Of a stretch of DNA of 64,000 nt, positions 1 to 7,445 are shown in pieces. Source of the DNA: Clostridia bacterium (lineage in GTDB: Bacteria; Bacillota; Clostridia; Oscillospirales; Acutalibacteraceae). The stretch lies in assembly GCA_017516315.1 (NCBI GenBank), contig JAFXDE010000024.1, forward strand, positions 16,880-80,879, given 5' to 3'. Each line of letters opens with the position of its first letter. Positions within the stretch are counted from its first letter, which is position 1. Both the position numbers and the translations under genes were made by a program. The notes under the pieces are model-generated. The model had not been told where the DNA came from. It made no database searches and was given only the letters and a program-made list of their open reading frames with translations.

Positions 1-84
1 TTTAAGCAACTCCTTTTTTCTTTTCAATATATTATAACATTATACATAATTTTAACTTAAAAAGCAATAGAAAGCAGATAACTG

Positions 85-978
85 TTAAGATTCTGTCTGT
101 TCAGTAAGCAGTTTTATCGCATAACGGGCGTAAGAAGAGAGGTACTGTCCCTTTTTTACCACTACGGCAGGCTGTCTTAAGGAAAAGCTGTTTTTCAGTC
201 TGACGACTGCCATAGCATCTTTTTTATCCTTACCCTTTACGAACTGAAGAGGCAAAAGAGTAGCACCTACTCCCGCGCAGGCCATTTCCCATGCACTTGT
301 AAGATTGACCACCTCCGCGGCTATCTGCGGTCTTACACCTGAGGCGGCACAGAGCTTTTCGAAAAGCTGTCTCATTTCCTGACTTGCACCGGGAACCACG
401 AAGGGGATGTCCCTGAAGCAGGAAAAATCAGCTTCCTCGGGATTTTCGCAGGAGGGCATCATATTTCGAGGAATAACCAGAGCGAGCTTATCGGCCTCGA
501 TCAGAGTCACATCCAATCTGCTTTCATCTACGGGCAGATTGATTACGGCAAAGTCGAATTTTCCTTCTGCCGCATCCTTGCGGAGCATCTCGCTTCCTTC
601 TTCGGCGAGCTTTACCTTTACGCCCGGAAACTTATCTCTTACCTTTTTTACTGCTTCAGATATAAGATAGGCACTTCTGAAGGGAGTTATGCCGATTATG
701 AGCTGCCCTTTATCTCCCTTACTGAACTGCTCCATAGATTTCGTCAGCTGAGTCTGCTTGTAAAGAAGCTCTTTTGCCTCACGGATAAAGTATTCACCTG
801 ACGCCGTAAGGGTGACGGGGTTTCTCTCTCGGTCGAAAAGCTGTGTGCCAAGCTCCTTTTCCAAAGAAAGTATCTGCTTGCTTAAGGCAGGCTGTGTTAT
901 ATTAAGCTTTTCGGCTACCTGGGAAAAATTACCGATTTCTGAAAGAAGCACGGCATACTGTATCTGTCTGGAGTTCAT
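85..978 (-). CDS. LysR family transcriptional regulator
   Basis: A 297-residue LysR-type DNA-binding regulator. The N-terminal winged helix-turn-helix spans about residues 1-60, with the family signature around ITQPALSKQI and the following LGTQLFDR segment. The rest (about 90-290) has the pattern of the periplasmic-binding-protein-like effector domain (GQLIIGITPFRSAYL onward). The length is typical of the family. It is transcribed away from the TRAP-type permease at 1254, the usual arrangement for a LysR protein that controls its divergent neighbour, so the permease and its substrate are the likely target (inference). The ligand cannot be told from sequence. Bases 1-84 downstream are AT-rich and hold nothing I recognise. 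Confidence 0.93.
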   Translation of the reverse strand: MNSRQIQYAVLLSEIGNFSQVAEKLNITQPALSKQILSLEKELGTQLFDRERNPVTLTASGEYFIREAKELLYKQTQLTKSMEQFSKGDKGQLIIGITPFRSAYLISEAVKKVRDKFPGVKVKLAEEGSEMLRKDAAEGKFDFAVINLPVDESRLDVTLIEADKLALVIPRNMMPSCENPEEADFSCFRDIPFVVPGASQEMRQLFEKLCAASGVRPQIAAEVVNLTSAWEMACAGVGATLLPLQFVKGKDKKDAMAVVRLKNSFSLRQPAVVVKKGQYLSSYARYAIKLLTEQTES

Positions 979-1004
979 TTTTTCACCGCCTTATATAATA
1001 ATTG

Positions 1005-1019
1005 TTATACATATTATAA
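1005..1019. promoter_or_regulatory. Candidate LysR operator (15-bp palindrome)
   Basis: A perfect dyad, TTATA-CATAT-TATAA, lies 27 bases upstream of the lysR start in the 275-base divergent intergenic region. Its layout fits the T-N11-A pattern of LysR-type binding sites. It is AT-only apart from one C, so chance occurrence is possible in this AT-rich spacer. Confidence 0.4.
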
Positions 1020-1147
1020 GCCGTTGTTTATAAGAATAACACTTTGATGAGAAAAAAGCAACAGAGATGTACTACATATTTGCTTTTTCTTTAAAGAAAG
1101 GTTTTCAGTCTTAGAGGTTAAAATATCTTAAAAATTATTTTTTTCTA

Positions 1148-1175
1148 TTGACATAATCAAAAAATTATATATAAT
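1148..1175 (+). promoter_or_regulatory. Sigma-A-type promoter for the TRAP permease
   Basis: TTGACA at 1148-1153 and TATAAT at 1170-1175 with a 16-base spacer, about 70 bases before the GTG start at 1254. It is the only strong promoter in the divergent region reading rightward. Confidence 0.65.
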
Positions 1176-1253
1176 ATAACTCGTTAGTAATGATTTCGAT
1201 AACGAAAAAGTAATCGAAACCGTAGTAAATTAATTATCGGAAGGAGTTTTACT

Positions 1254-2618
1254 GTGGAATCCTTGATCTACTTAGGTATTATGCTCGCAGTTATATGCGT
1301 ATGGTTCCTCGGCTTCAAGCGTCCTGTTTACGAGGCTGTTCTTCTGGCTTTCGTAATTCTGCTCTTCGTTACAGGAACATGGAGTAATGTTCTGGTTTAT
1401 ATCGATGAGGGACTGTCTACCTCTCTGCTTTATTCGATGGTTGCCTTCGTCTCTATGTCAATCATACTGACCAGGACTAAAATCGTAGACAGCTGTATCG
1501 CTGTTATTCTCTCGCTTATCGGCCGCATCAGAGGCGGTGCAGGCTACACAGCAGTTATCGCCAGCGCATTTATGGGCGCTCTGTCAGGCTCGGGCCCGGG
1601 TAATGTTATGGCTACAGGCTCTCTTACTATTCCCGCTATGAAAAAGACAGGCTTTCCCGCTGAGCTTGCTGCAAACATCGAATCAAATGCCAGCTATATG
1701 GGTAATATGATTCCTCCCTCATCGAACATCGTAGCCGCTATGGCAGCCTTTACGGCTTATGCCGCAGCAAACGGTATCGAGGATGTTTCTCAGGGTAAGT
1801 TCTGGATCGTTCTTTGGGGTATTGCCGCCTGGTTTGTTGCACAGCGTCTCATTATGGTATGGGCATTCTGCAAATACTATAAGGTAGAAAAGATGAGCAA
1901 GGAGGAGCTTCCGGCACTTAAGGAAACTCTCAGAGCAGGATGGAAGGCAATGTTCCTTCCCGTTATCATCCTTCTTCCTTTTATTCTTGACGCAGCCTTC
2001 TCAGATAATTTCTTCGTTTCCCGTCTCGGTGCCGAGGGTGCTAAGTATCTTTCGAAGTCCGTGCTTCTCTTTGTGGCAGGTATCTCTTCTATTTATGCCT
2101 GTCTTATCGTCAAGGACAAATCTGCAGTAACTCCCGCTAAAATCGCAAAGATGTTCGCAGGCGGTGTAAAATCTATTTCTCCCGCCATCGGAGTATGTGT
2201 GTTCGGATATATGATAGGTGCTATGTTTGAAGACCTGGGTGTGGCTGAGGCGCTCGGTGAGGTTATGGCCTCATGGAGCTTCAGTAAGTTCGGTATGGTG
2301 CTTGCTATCTGCGCAATTACCTGTGTTATGGGTATGGTAGTTCCCGGCTCATCTCAGGTGGTTATCTTCGGACCCGTATTTATCACTCTCTTAGCCAATG
2401 TAGGAGTAAGTCCTCTTCTCGCCGCTGCGATGCTTCCCTGTATCTGCGGTGTTATGTGCGGTATCACGCCTCCTCTCGGCCTCGGTATGTACGCAGGTAT
2501 GACTATCGCACAGTCGGATTTCAGCAAAACCTTTAAAAATAATATGTGGTGGGTTGTAGCTCAGTTTGTTCTGCAGGTTGCAGTTCTGATGGGTTGGCTT
2601 CCCGTTATCGGAATTTAA
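1254..2618 (+). CDS. TRAP-type transporter large permease (DctM-like)
   Basis: A 454-residue polytopic membrane protein with about 10-12 hydrophobic segments. Segments such as SGSGPGNVMATGSLTIPAMK followed by a glycine-rich stretch with MIPPSSNIVA match the conserved core of TRAP-T large permeases (DctM/SiaM type). These proteins couple uptake of an organic acid to a sodium gradient. A second copy of the pattern (VPGSSQVVIFGP and GITPPLGLGMY) lies in the C-terminal half, as expected for the two inverted repeats. Translation starts at GTG, chosen because AAGGAG ends about 6 bases upstream. No substrate-binding protein (DctP) or classic small permease (DctQ) is next to it. The divergent LysR gene probably regulates it. 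The substrate is unknown. Confidence 0.78.
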   Translation: MESLIYLGIMLAVICVWFLGFKRPVYEAVLLAFVILLFVTGTWSNVLVYIDEGLSTSLLYSMVAFVSMSIILTRTKIVDSCIAVILSLIGRIRGGAGYTAVIASAFMGALSGSGPGNVMATGSLTIPAMKKTGFPAELAANIESNASYMGNMIPPSSNIVAAMAAFTAYAAANGIEDVSQGKFWIVLWGIAAWFVAQRLIMVWAFCKYYKVEKMSKEELPALKETLRAGWKAMFLPVIILLPFILDAAFSDNFFVSRLGAEGAKYLSKSVLLFVAGISSIYACLIVKDKSAVTPAKIAKMFAGGVKSISPAIGVCVFGYMIGAMFEDLGVAEALGEVMASWSFSKFGMVLAICAITCVMGMVVPGSSQVVIFGPVFITLLANVGVSPLLAAAMLPCICGVMCGITPPLGLGMYAGMTIAQSDFSKTFKNNMWWVVAQFVLQVAVLMGWLPVIGI

Positions 2619-2631
2619 AGGAGGTAACGAA

Positions 2632-2925
2632 ATGAAAGAATTTTGTAAAAAGCTTTCCGCCGTACTTAAAACTGTTTTCGGCTACGGCATAATGATTGCT
2701 CTGTTTGCAGGCGGACTTACCTTCTTCGGTTATGCTGCTGCCCTTATTATCGGCGGAGAAACAGCCGCTGTTATATGCGCCTTCCTTTATAAAAAGGTTA
2801 TTCCCGCTATTATCTATCTCTCGGTAGCTATGGTGCTTCTCGGACTCGTCGCTATGTACCTTAACGGTGAAACGGCACTTACTCCCGAAAAGAAACATGC
2901 ACACAAGCATGAGGGTGAAATGTAA
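2632..2925 (+). CDS. Small membrane protein with His-rich tail, partner of TRAP-type permease
   Basis: A 97-residue protein starting 13 bases after the permease stop, behind AAAGGAGG. It has two long hydrophobic stretches (about residues 15-40 and 55-80) and a charged C-terminus with a KKHAHKHEGEM ending. The position suggests co-transcription and a shared function with the permease. It could stand in for the small DctQ subunit, but it lacks the four-helix length of DctQ, so this is inference. The His-rich tail may bind metal. I do not recognise the family. Confidence 0.7.
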   Translation: MKEFCKKLSAVLKTVFGYGIMIALFAGGLTFFGYAAALIIGGETAAVICAFLYKKVIPAIIYLSVAMVLLGLVAMYLNGETALTPEKKHAHKHEGEM

Positions 2926-2945
2926 CAGCTGAACAGTATAAAAGA

Positions 2946-2992
2946 AATCCCGTTGTAAAAGATTTTTGCTTTTACAACGGGATTGTTTTTTT
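2946..2992 (+). terminator. Rho-independent terminator of permease operon
   Basis: A 16-bp perfect stem (2946-2961 with 2969-2984, 7-base loop) is followed by G and a run of T. It ends the rightward permease transcript and abuts the end of the convergent nucleotidyltransferase gene. Confidence 0.92.
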
Positions 2993-3908
2993 ATTTCCAT
3001 AAGGGCTTCGGATAGAGACCCTTTTCGCTCTTTTCTCTCAGCGCATCCATAACGGACGTTTTATCCTCCTTATAGGTTACGCCGTACCATTTTTCTGCGG
3101 TGTCGAGAGCCTTTACTCTTGCCTTGCCCTCTTTAACGAGCTCGTCAACCACAAGAGGAATATAGTATTCGCATTTAAGAGCATTGTCTGCGTTCTTTCT
3201 AAGGAAGTCTGCGAAGCGGTTTTCGATTTCCGTGAGAATTTCGGATGTGAAGCCCCAAAGATTCATAGAAACGGGAGTACCCTCGGGAATTTCCTCCCAT
3301 ACCTCCTCGTCCTCGGTAAACATAATCTTTCCGTCACGGTACATAATCTTTGTTCTTTCTACGATGTCGGTCATATAGCCGTCCTCGATTTTACATACGC
3401 CTCGTGCCACATGACCGTTTTCAGTAAGGGTGTTTTCCACTCTGAAGCCGACCATAGAGAACTCATAAACGCCTCTGTCTCCCTTTTCTCTCGTAAGCTC
3501 ATCGTAGATTACCTTAAAGGTTTCCACTCCGTAATAGTCATCGGCATTGATAACTGCGAAAGGACCGTCGATGAGACCCTTACAGGAATAAATAGCGTGA
3601 GCTGTACCCCAGGGCTTTACTCTGCCCTCGGGACAGGTGAAGCCTTCGGGAAGATTGTTTAAATCCTGGAAAGCATATTCAACCTTGATTTTACCGTCAT
3701 ATCTTCCGTCGGTGATTGCACGAAAATCCTCTTCTATATCTTTTTTTATAATAAAGATAACCTTGTCAAAGCCTGCACGGACAGCATCGTAAACGGAATA
3801 ATCGAGAATAATCTCACCGCAAGGACCTACGGGCTCTATCTGCTTGAGACCACCGAAACGGCTTCCCATACCTGCGGCCATAATAACTAAAGTTGCACTT
3901 TTGCTCAT
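2991..3908 (-). CDS. Sugar-phosphate nucleotidyltransferase
   Basis: A 305-residue member of the NTP-transferase superfamily, which makes nucleotide-activated sugars or alcohols. The N-terminal nucleotide-binding signature is present as LVIMAAGMGSRFGGLKQIEP. The acidic metal-binding region appears as AVINADDYYG around residue 120. The C-terminal part ends with WYGVTYKEDKTSVMDAL. The GxGSRFGGLKQ variant is characteristic of a family common in Firmicutes and Bacteroidetes whose substrate is poorly defined. It is convergent with the TRAP operon and divergent from the secreted deacetylase at 4077. It is probably a cytosolic enzyme of surface polysaccharide precursor synthesis (inference). Confidence 0.85.
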   Translation of the reverse strand: MSKSATLVIMAAGMGSRFGGLKQIEPVGPCGEIILDYSVYDAVRAGFDKVIFIIKKDIEEDFRAITDGRYDGKIKVEYAFQDLNNLPEGFTCPEGRVKPWGTAHAIYSCKGLIDGPFAVINADDYYGVETFKVIYDELTREKGDRGVYEFSMVGFRVENTLTENGHVARGVCKIEDGYMTDIVERTKIMYRDGKIMFTEDEEVWEEIPEGTPVSMNLWGFTSEILTEIENRFADFLRKNADNALKCEYYIPLVVDELVKEGKARVKALDTAEKWYGVTYKEDKTSVMDALREKSEKGLYPKPLWK

Positions 3909-3954
3909 TTTTTGTTTTTCTCCTTACTTTTATTTTTTAGGATATTATGTTTAC

Positions 3955-3983
3955 ATTTTACCACTATCGCAAAGAAATATCAA
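3955..3983 (-). promoter_or_regulatory. Promoter for the nucleotidyltransferase
   Basis: On the minus strand, TTGATA (3983-3978) and TAAAAT (3960-3955) are separated by 17 bases, about 47 bases before the ATG. Confidence 0.5.
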
Positions 3984-4018
3984 GAGGTAAAATTTTTGGT
4001 ATAATTTGTCGGTTTCTG

Positions 4019-4048
4019 TTGACAGAAAAAGGACTGAGCGCTTATAAT
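4019..4048 (+). promoter_or_regulatory. Sigma-A promoter for the secreted deacetylase
   Basis: TTGACA at 4019-4024 and TATAAT at 4043-4048, 18-base spacer, 28 bases before the start codon. An AAAGGAGG ribosome site follows. Confidence 0.75.
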
Positions 4049-4076
4049 TGAAGCAGGGAAAAAAGGAGGTAAAAAA

Positions 4077-5783
4077 ATGAAAAAAGCAATAAAATTAATG
4101 TCACTTTTAGCGATTGTTTGTCTCGGATTTTTTATGCTTTCCGGTGCATCATCTGCTAAGGAAAAGATTAATCTTGAGCTGAAAAAGAAATCAGACAGCA
4201 TAGTTCTTATCTGGAACGGAAGCAAAAAAGAAAGCTACTCCGTTTATAAAAAGACCGGCGACGGAAAATTCATTAAAACAGATAAGGTTACGGGTAAAAA
4301 ATACACCGACAAAAATGTAAAAAGCGGTGAGACCTATACATACTGTGTCAAAAAAAGCAAAAAAGTAAAAAGCGAATATAAGTCGGTGCTTTTTCTTGCT
4401 CCTGCGGTTATGAAAAAGCCATCGGTAAGTAATGCGGGAATAACTTTAAAGTGGAAGGCCGCAGAGGGCGCTGAGGCTTATGTGATTTACCGTAAAGCAG
4501 AGGGCGGAAAGAATAAGCGCCTCGGAAAAACCCGTGAGCTGTCTTTCCTGGACGGCACAGCAAAGAAGGATGTAATCTACACCTACAGCATAAAAAGCGC
4601 AAAGGGTAAAAATGTCAGCACCGCCGCGACGGTAAAGGTGGGAAAGCTTTCGGCTCCGGAGCTTATCTCACTGAAAAAGAGCGCTGAGGGCTTAACTTTA
4701 AGCTGGAAAAAGAATGAGACAGCCAAGGAATATTTCGTTTACAGAAAGGACTTCGGCGGTAATAAATGGAAAAAAATAGGCAGCACAGACTCTTTGCATC
4801 TTTCCTTCGAGGACAAGACAGCCAAGGACGGGGAAAAATATTCCTATTTCGTTAAGGCTAAGGCAGGCGAAAGCGTAAGTCTTTATGAGGGAGAGGCACT
4901 CAGCGGCACTTGCCTTAAGTCTCCGGAAAATTTCAGACTTAAAAGAGACGGCAAAAAAATGAAGCTCAGCTGGGATAAAAAAGCGGATGCGGACAAATAC
5001 GAGCTTTATAAAAAAACAGGCGACGGCAAATGGAAAAAGCTTAAGGAAACATCGAAGCTTACCTTTACGGATAAAATCAAAAACAGCAAAAGCTTCGTTT
5101 CCTATAAGGTCAGAGCAGTTATCGGAAAGAGTAAAACCGCATTTTCGGCTGTGGCTTCAAACCGAGATGTGGACCCCGGAAAGCCGATGGTGGCTCTCAC
5201 CTACGATGACGGACCTCATCCCGTGAATACCCACAGAATACTCGATGTTCTAGAAAGGTACGGCGCAAGAGCGACATTTTTCGTGGTAGGCTCGAGGATA
5301 ACGCCCTATAAGGACTGTATCGAAAGACAGGCGGAGCTGGGCTGTGAGACAGCGAACCATTCCTTCTCCCATGTCACTCTGAGTATCAGCAAGGATAAGA
5401 CAGTCCTGGAGGAAATAGAAAAGACAGATGAGCTTATCGAAAGATATTCGGGAAAGAAGCCTGTTCTCTGCCGTGCGCCCGGAGGCTCCGTAGGTAAGGC
5501 GGCCAAGCTCGTCGACAGACCCTTCATTCATTGGTCGGTGGATACACTTGACTGGAAAACTCTTTCTGAGTCCTATGTAGTAAAGCATATAAAGAAAACC
5601 GTCCGTGACGGCTCTATAATTCTTATGCACGACCTTTACGGCTCTACTGCCGCCGCTTCGGAGGTCATTATTCCCTGGCTGATTTCCGAGGGCTATCAGC
5701 TCGTCACCGTATCGGAATTACTTGAAGCGAGAGAGGGAAAAATAGAAGGCGGAAGAGTATATTACAACGGTTATACGAAATAA
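4077..5783 (+). CDS. Secreted Fn3-repeat polysaccharide deacetylase
   Basis: A 568-residue exported enzyme. Residues 1-27 form a signal peptide. Roughly residues 30-365 are a string of fibronectin-III-like modules, each with the pattern LSWKK...YFVYRK...WKKIG...Y.VKA. The C-terminal NodB-homology domain begins near residue 370. Visible catalytic motifs are TYDDGPH (Asp377-Asp378), the metal-binding HSFSH (His428 and His432), RAPGG, and the late motif IILMHD. Such CE4 enzymes remove N-acetyl groups from peptidoglycan or other amino-sugar polymers outside the cell. The lysine-rich Fn3-like modules probably hold it at the cell wall (inference). The protein shares this module type with the transglutaminase at 12509. 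All CE4 active-site motifs are intact, so activity is likely. The exact polymer is unknown. Confidence 0.92.
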   Translation: MKKAIKLMSLLAIVCLGFFMLSGASSAKEKINLELKKKSDSIVLIWNGSKKESYSVYKKTGDGKFIKTDKVTGKKYTDKNVKSGETYTYCVKKSKKVKSEYKSVLFLAPAVMKKPSVSNAGITLKWKAAEGAEAYVIYRKAEGGKNKRLGKTRELSFLDGTAKKDVIYTYSIKSAKGKNVSTAATVKVGKLSAPELISLKKSAEGLTLSWKKNETAKEYFVYRKDFGGNKWKKIGSTDSLHLSFEDKTAKDGEKYSYFVKAKAGESVSLYEGEALSGTCLKSPENFRLKRDGKKMKLSWDKKADADKYELYKKTGDGKWKKLKETSKLTFTDKIKNSKSFVSYKVRAVIGKSKTAFSAVASNRDVDPGKPMVALTYDDGPHPVNTHRILDVLERYGARATFFVVGSRITPYKDCIERQAELGCETANHSFSHVTLSISKDKTVLEEIEKTDELIERYSGKKPVLCRAPGGSVGKAAKLVDRPFIHWSVDTLDWKTLSESYVVKHIKKTVRDGSIILMHDLYGSTAAASEVIIPWLISEGYQLVTVSELLEAREGKIEGGRVYYNGYTK

Positions 5784-5812
5784 TTAAGAATAATTAATCC
5801 CCGCTAAACCTA

Positions 5813-5841
5813 TTGATTTTATGGGGATTAATCTGTATAAT
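5813..5841 (+). promoter_or_regulatory. Promoter for the 177-residue secreted protein
   Basis: TTGATT at 5813-5818 and TATAAT at 5836-5841 with a 17-base spacer, 83 bases before the ATG. An inverted repeat (attaatcccc and ggggattaat) surrounds it and may be an operator or a weak terminator for the gene before. Confidence 0.6.
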
Positions 5842-5924
5842 GAAGGCAACGCAGATGTTAAAAGTTTGTTTACAAAGTTTACAGTTGCGAAAAAAAGAAA
5901 AACTTAGAAAAGAGGTAAGAAAAA

Positions 5925-6458
5925 ATGAAAACAAAGAAATTATTATCCGTACTTATGGCTGTTATTATGCTTTTCGGCTGCATCAGCGTAAGCGCATCAG
6001 CTCTCGAAATCAATTTCCCTGATGAACTCGGTGCAGGCGTAGCAAAATTCAGAGGTCTTTCAGAAATCTCCAGCGTGGAAATTCCCGTAGCAGCAGAATA
6101 CACTGAATTAGCTGCAGATGCAGTATTCACTATTTACTATTCAGCAGAAAAAGAGGAGAATATTCTCGATGTTCTCGGCCGTAAAGAGGTAGGCACCATC
6201 GGCTCCGGCGATGCATATCTTAAGAATGGCGTTCTTCACCTTAATCTTAAGGGTCTCGGTCTTGCTGACGAAGGATACTATTATGTAACCGTCGGCGGCG
6301 GAGCTCTCAAATATGAAGGCTATTATAATGTAACGACTACTACCGAGGGTGTACAGTATCAGTTTGAATCTCTCGAAATAGTTGATAAGCTCGGTGTAAT
6401 TTTCGATTTCATCGCAGGTATCATCACAAACCTTATTTCAAACGGCAAGACTTATTAA
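5925..6458 (+). CDS. Small secreted protein of unknown function
   Basis: A 177-residue protein with a clear signal peptide (residues 1-27, MKTKKLLSVLMAVIMLFGC then SVSASALE). The Cys at residue 19 is not in a good lipobox, so cleavage after SASA is more likely than lipidation. The mature part has alternating hydrophobic residues suggesting a beta-rich fold. It ends with a strongly hydrophobic helix (KLGVIFDFIAGIITNLI), unusual for a free secreted protein and suggesting membrane or partner contact. It is a monocistronic unit with its own promoter and a strong terminator. I do not recognise the family. Confidence 0.8.
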   Translation: MKTKKLLSVLMAVIMLFGCISVSASALEINFPDELGAGVAKFRGLSEISSVEIPVAAEYTELAADAVFTIYYSAEKEENILDVLGRKEVGTIGSGDAYLKNGVLHLNLKGLGLADEGYYYVTVGGGALKYEGYYNVTTTTEGVQYQFESLEIVDKLGVIFDFIAGIITNLISNGKTY

Positions 6459-6512
6459 ATTCTCCGATAGTGTATAAAGTCTCCGTTTGAATTCAAGTGA
6501 ATTAAGTAAAGA

Positions 6513-6543
6513 AGTCGCCCTTGCAAGGGCGACTCTTTTTTTA
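6513..6543 (+). terminator. Rho-independent terminator
   Basis: A perfect 22-base palindrome (agtcgccctt/aagggcgact) at 6513-6534 followed by CTTTTTTT. It ends the 5925 transcript and sits at the stop of the convergent ybaK-like gene. Confidence 0.93.
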
Positions 6544-7020
6544 TACGGTTACATCTGCTGTAGCTACGGGTATGACCTTACATAAATCAGTGAAGCTCAG
6601 CTCAACCTGGTAGCCTATTCTGCCTGCACTGAAAATCACGGTGGGGAAATTTACGGCTGTAAGATGAGCCGTGGTGGTGAAGAGCTTTTTCATTCCGATG
6701 GGAGAGCAGCCTCCGTGGATATATCCCGTAAGAGGCAAAAGCTCCTTCGATTTTATCATAGCGATACTTTTTTCTCCTACGGCCTTCGCGGCTTTTTTCA
6801 GACTAAGCTCGTCGCCTACGGGTATCATAAAAACATAGTAGCTTTTCGATGCTCCCTGTGTGACGAGAGTTTTGAAAACCTGCTCGGGATTCTGCTTCAG
6901 GGCCTCGGCTACCTCGACACCGCTGATGGCGTCCGTGGAAGCATAGGAATGGGCAGTATAGGGGATTTTTTTCTGCTCGAGTATACGCATTACATTGGTT
7001 TTTTCTTCTTTCTTAGCCAT
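6541..7020 (-). CDS. ybaK: YbaK/EbsC family Cys-tRNA(Pro) deacylase
   Basis: A 159-residue cytosolic editing enzyme of the YbaK/INS superfamily, which hydrolyses Cys-tRNA(Pro) made by mistake by prolyl-tRNA synthetase. The conserved catalytic lysine is in the VFKTLV segment near residue 50, and the GYIHGGCSPIG and GRIGYQVELS segments are typical. Length matches the E. coli protein. Its ATG overlaps the stop of the preceding alpha-galactosidase by one base (TAATG), which implies one transcript and perhaps translational coupling. The pairing with a glycosidase looks accidental rather than functional. Confidence 0.93.
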   Translation of the reverse strand: MAKKEEKTNVMRILEQKKIPYTAHSYASTDAISGVEVAEALKQNPEQVFKTLVTQGASKSYYVFMIPVGDELSLKKAAKAVGEKSIAMIKSKELLPLTGYIHGGCSPIGMKKLFTTTAHLTAVNFPTVIFSAGRIGYQVELSFTDLCKVIPVATADVTV

Positions 7021-7445
7021 TACTTAACCTTTTCGAAAATTATAATCTTTGATTCTAAGGAGCCGCCCATTTCGAAGTCAAGACCTACATTCATAAGATA
7101 GGCACCGCTGAGAAGCTTCTCCTTGCCTTCAAATTCGAACTTATAAAGAGCTTTCTCCTCGAGACCTGCGAGTCTTATATGGTAGAACTTATCGTTAAAG
7201 AATGTGGTTACATCGGTGCAAAGGAAGAGAACGCACTGGTTTCCGTAAACATATTCGTTGGCATAGATGCTGTCCTCGGCGAAGTTAGCGAGTCTGTGAA
7301 GAGCGCCGAATTGAACGGTTTCGCGTATTTCCTTGTAGAGAGCGATGTATTTTTTGTGGATTTTAAGCTCCTCCTTACTGTATTTGAGGAGATTGCCGCC
7401 GTGGACAGGGAGCCCTGCATGGTTACGTTGAAGCGGAAATCCCAA
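7020..7445 (-). CDS. Alpha-galactosidase, 3' portion (after frameshift)
   Basis: The C-terminal end of the GH36 alpha-galactosidase whose main part is 7208-9118. The genuine continuation begins at about 7402 with GGNLLKYSKEELK and runs to the stop at 7020. The first ~14 codons from 7445 are out-of-frame reading of the upstream coding region. The fragment carries the end of the TIM barrel and the C-terminal beta-sandwich. It has no ribosome site of its own that I can see, so without repair of the frameshift it is probably not made separately. A single added base near 7400-7408 would join the two parts into one protein of about 699 residues. Confidence 0.75.
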   Translation of the reverse strand: MGFPLQRNHAGLPVHGGNLLKYSKEELKIHKKYIALYKEIRETVQFGALHRLANFAEDSIYANEYVYGNQCVLFLCTDVTTFFNDKFYHIRLAGLEEKALYKFEFEGKEKLLSGAYLMNVGLDFEMGGSLESKIIIFEKVK

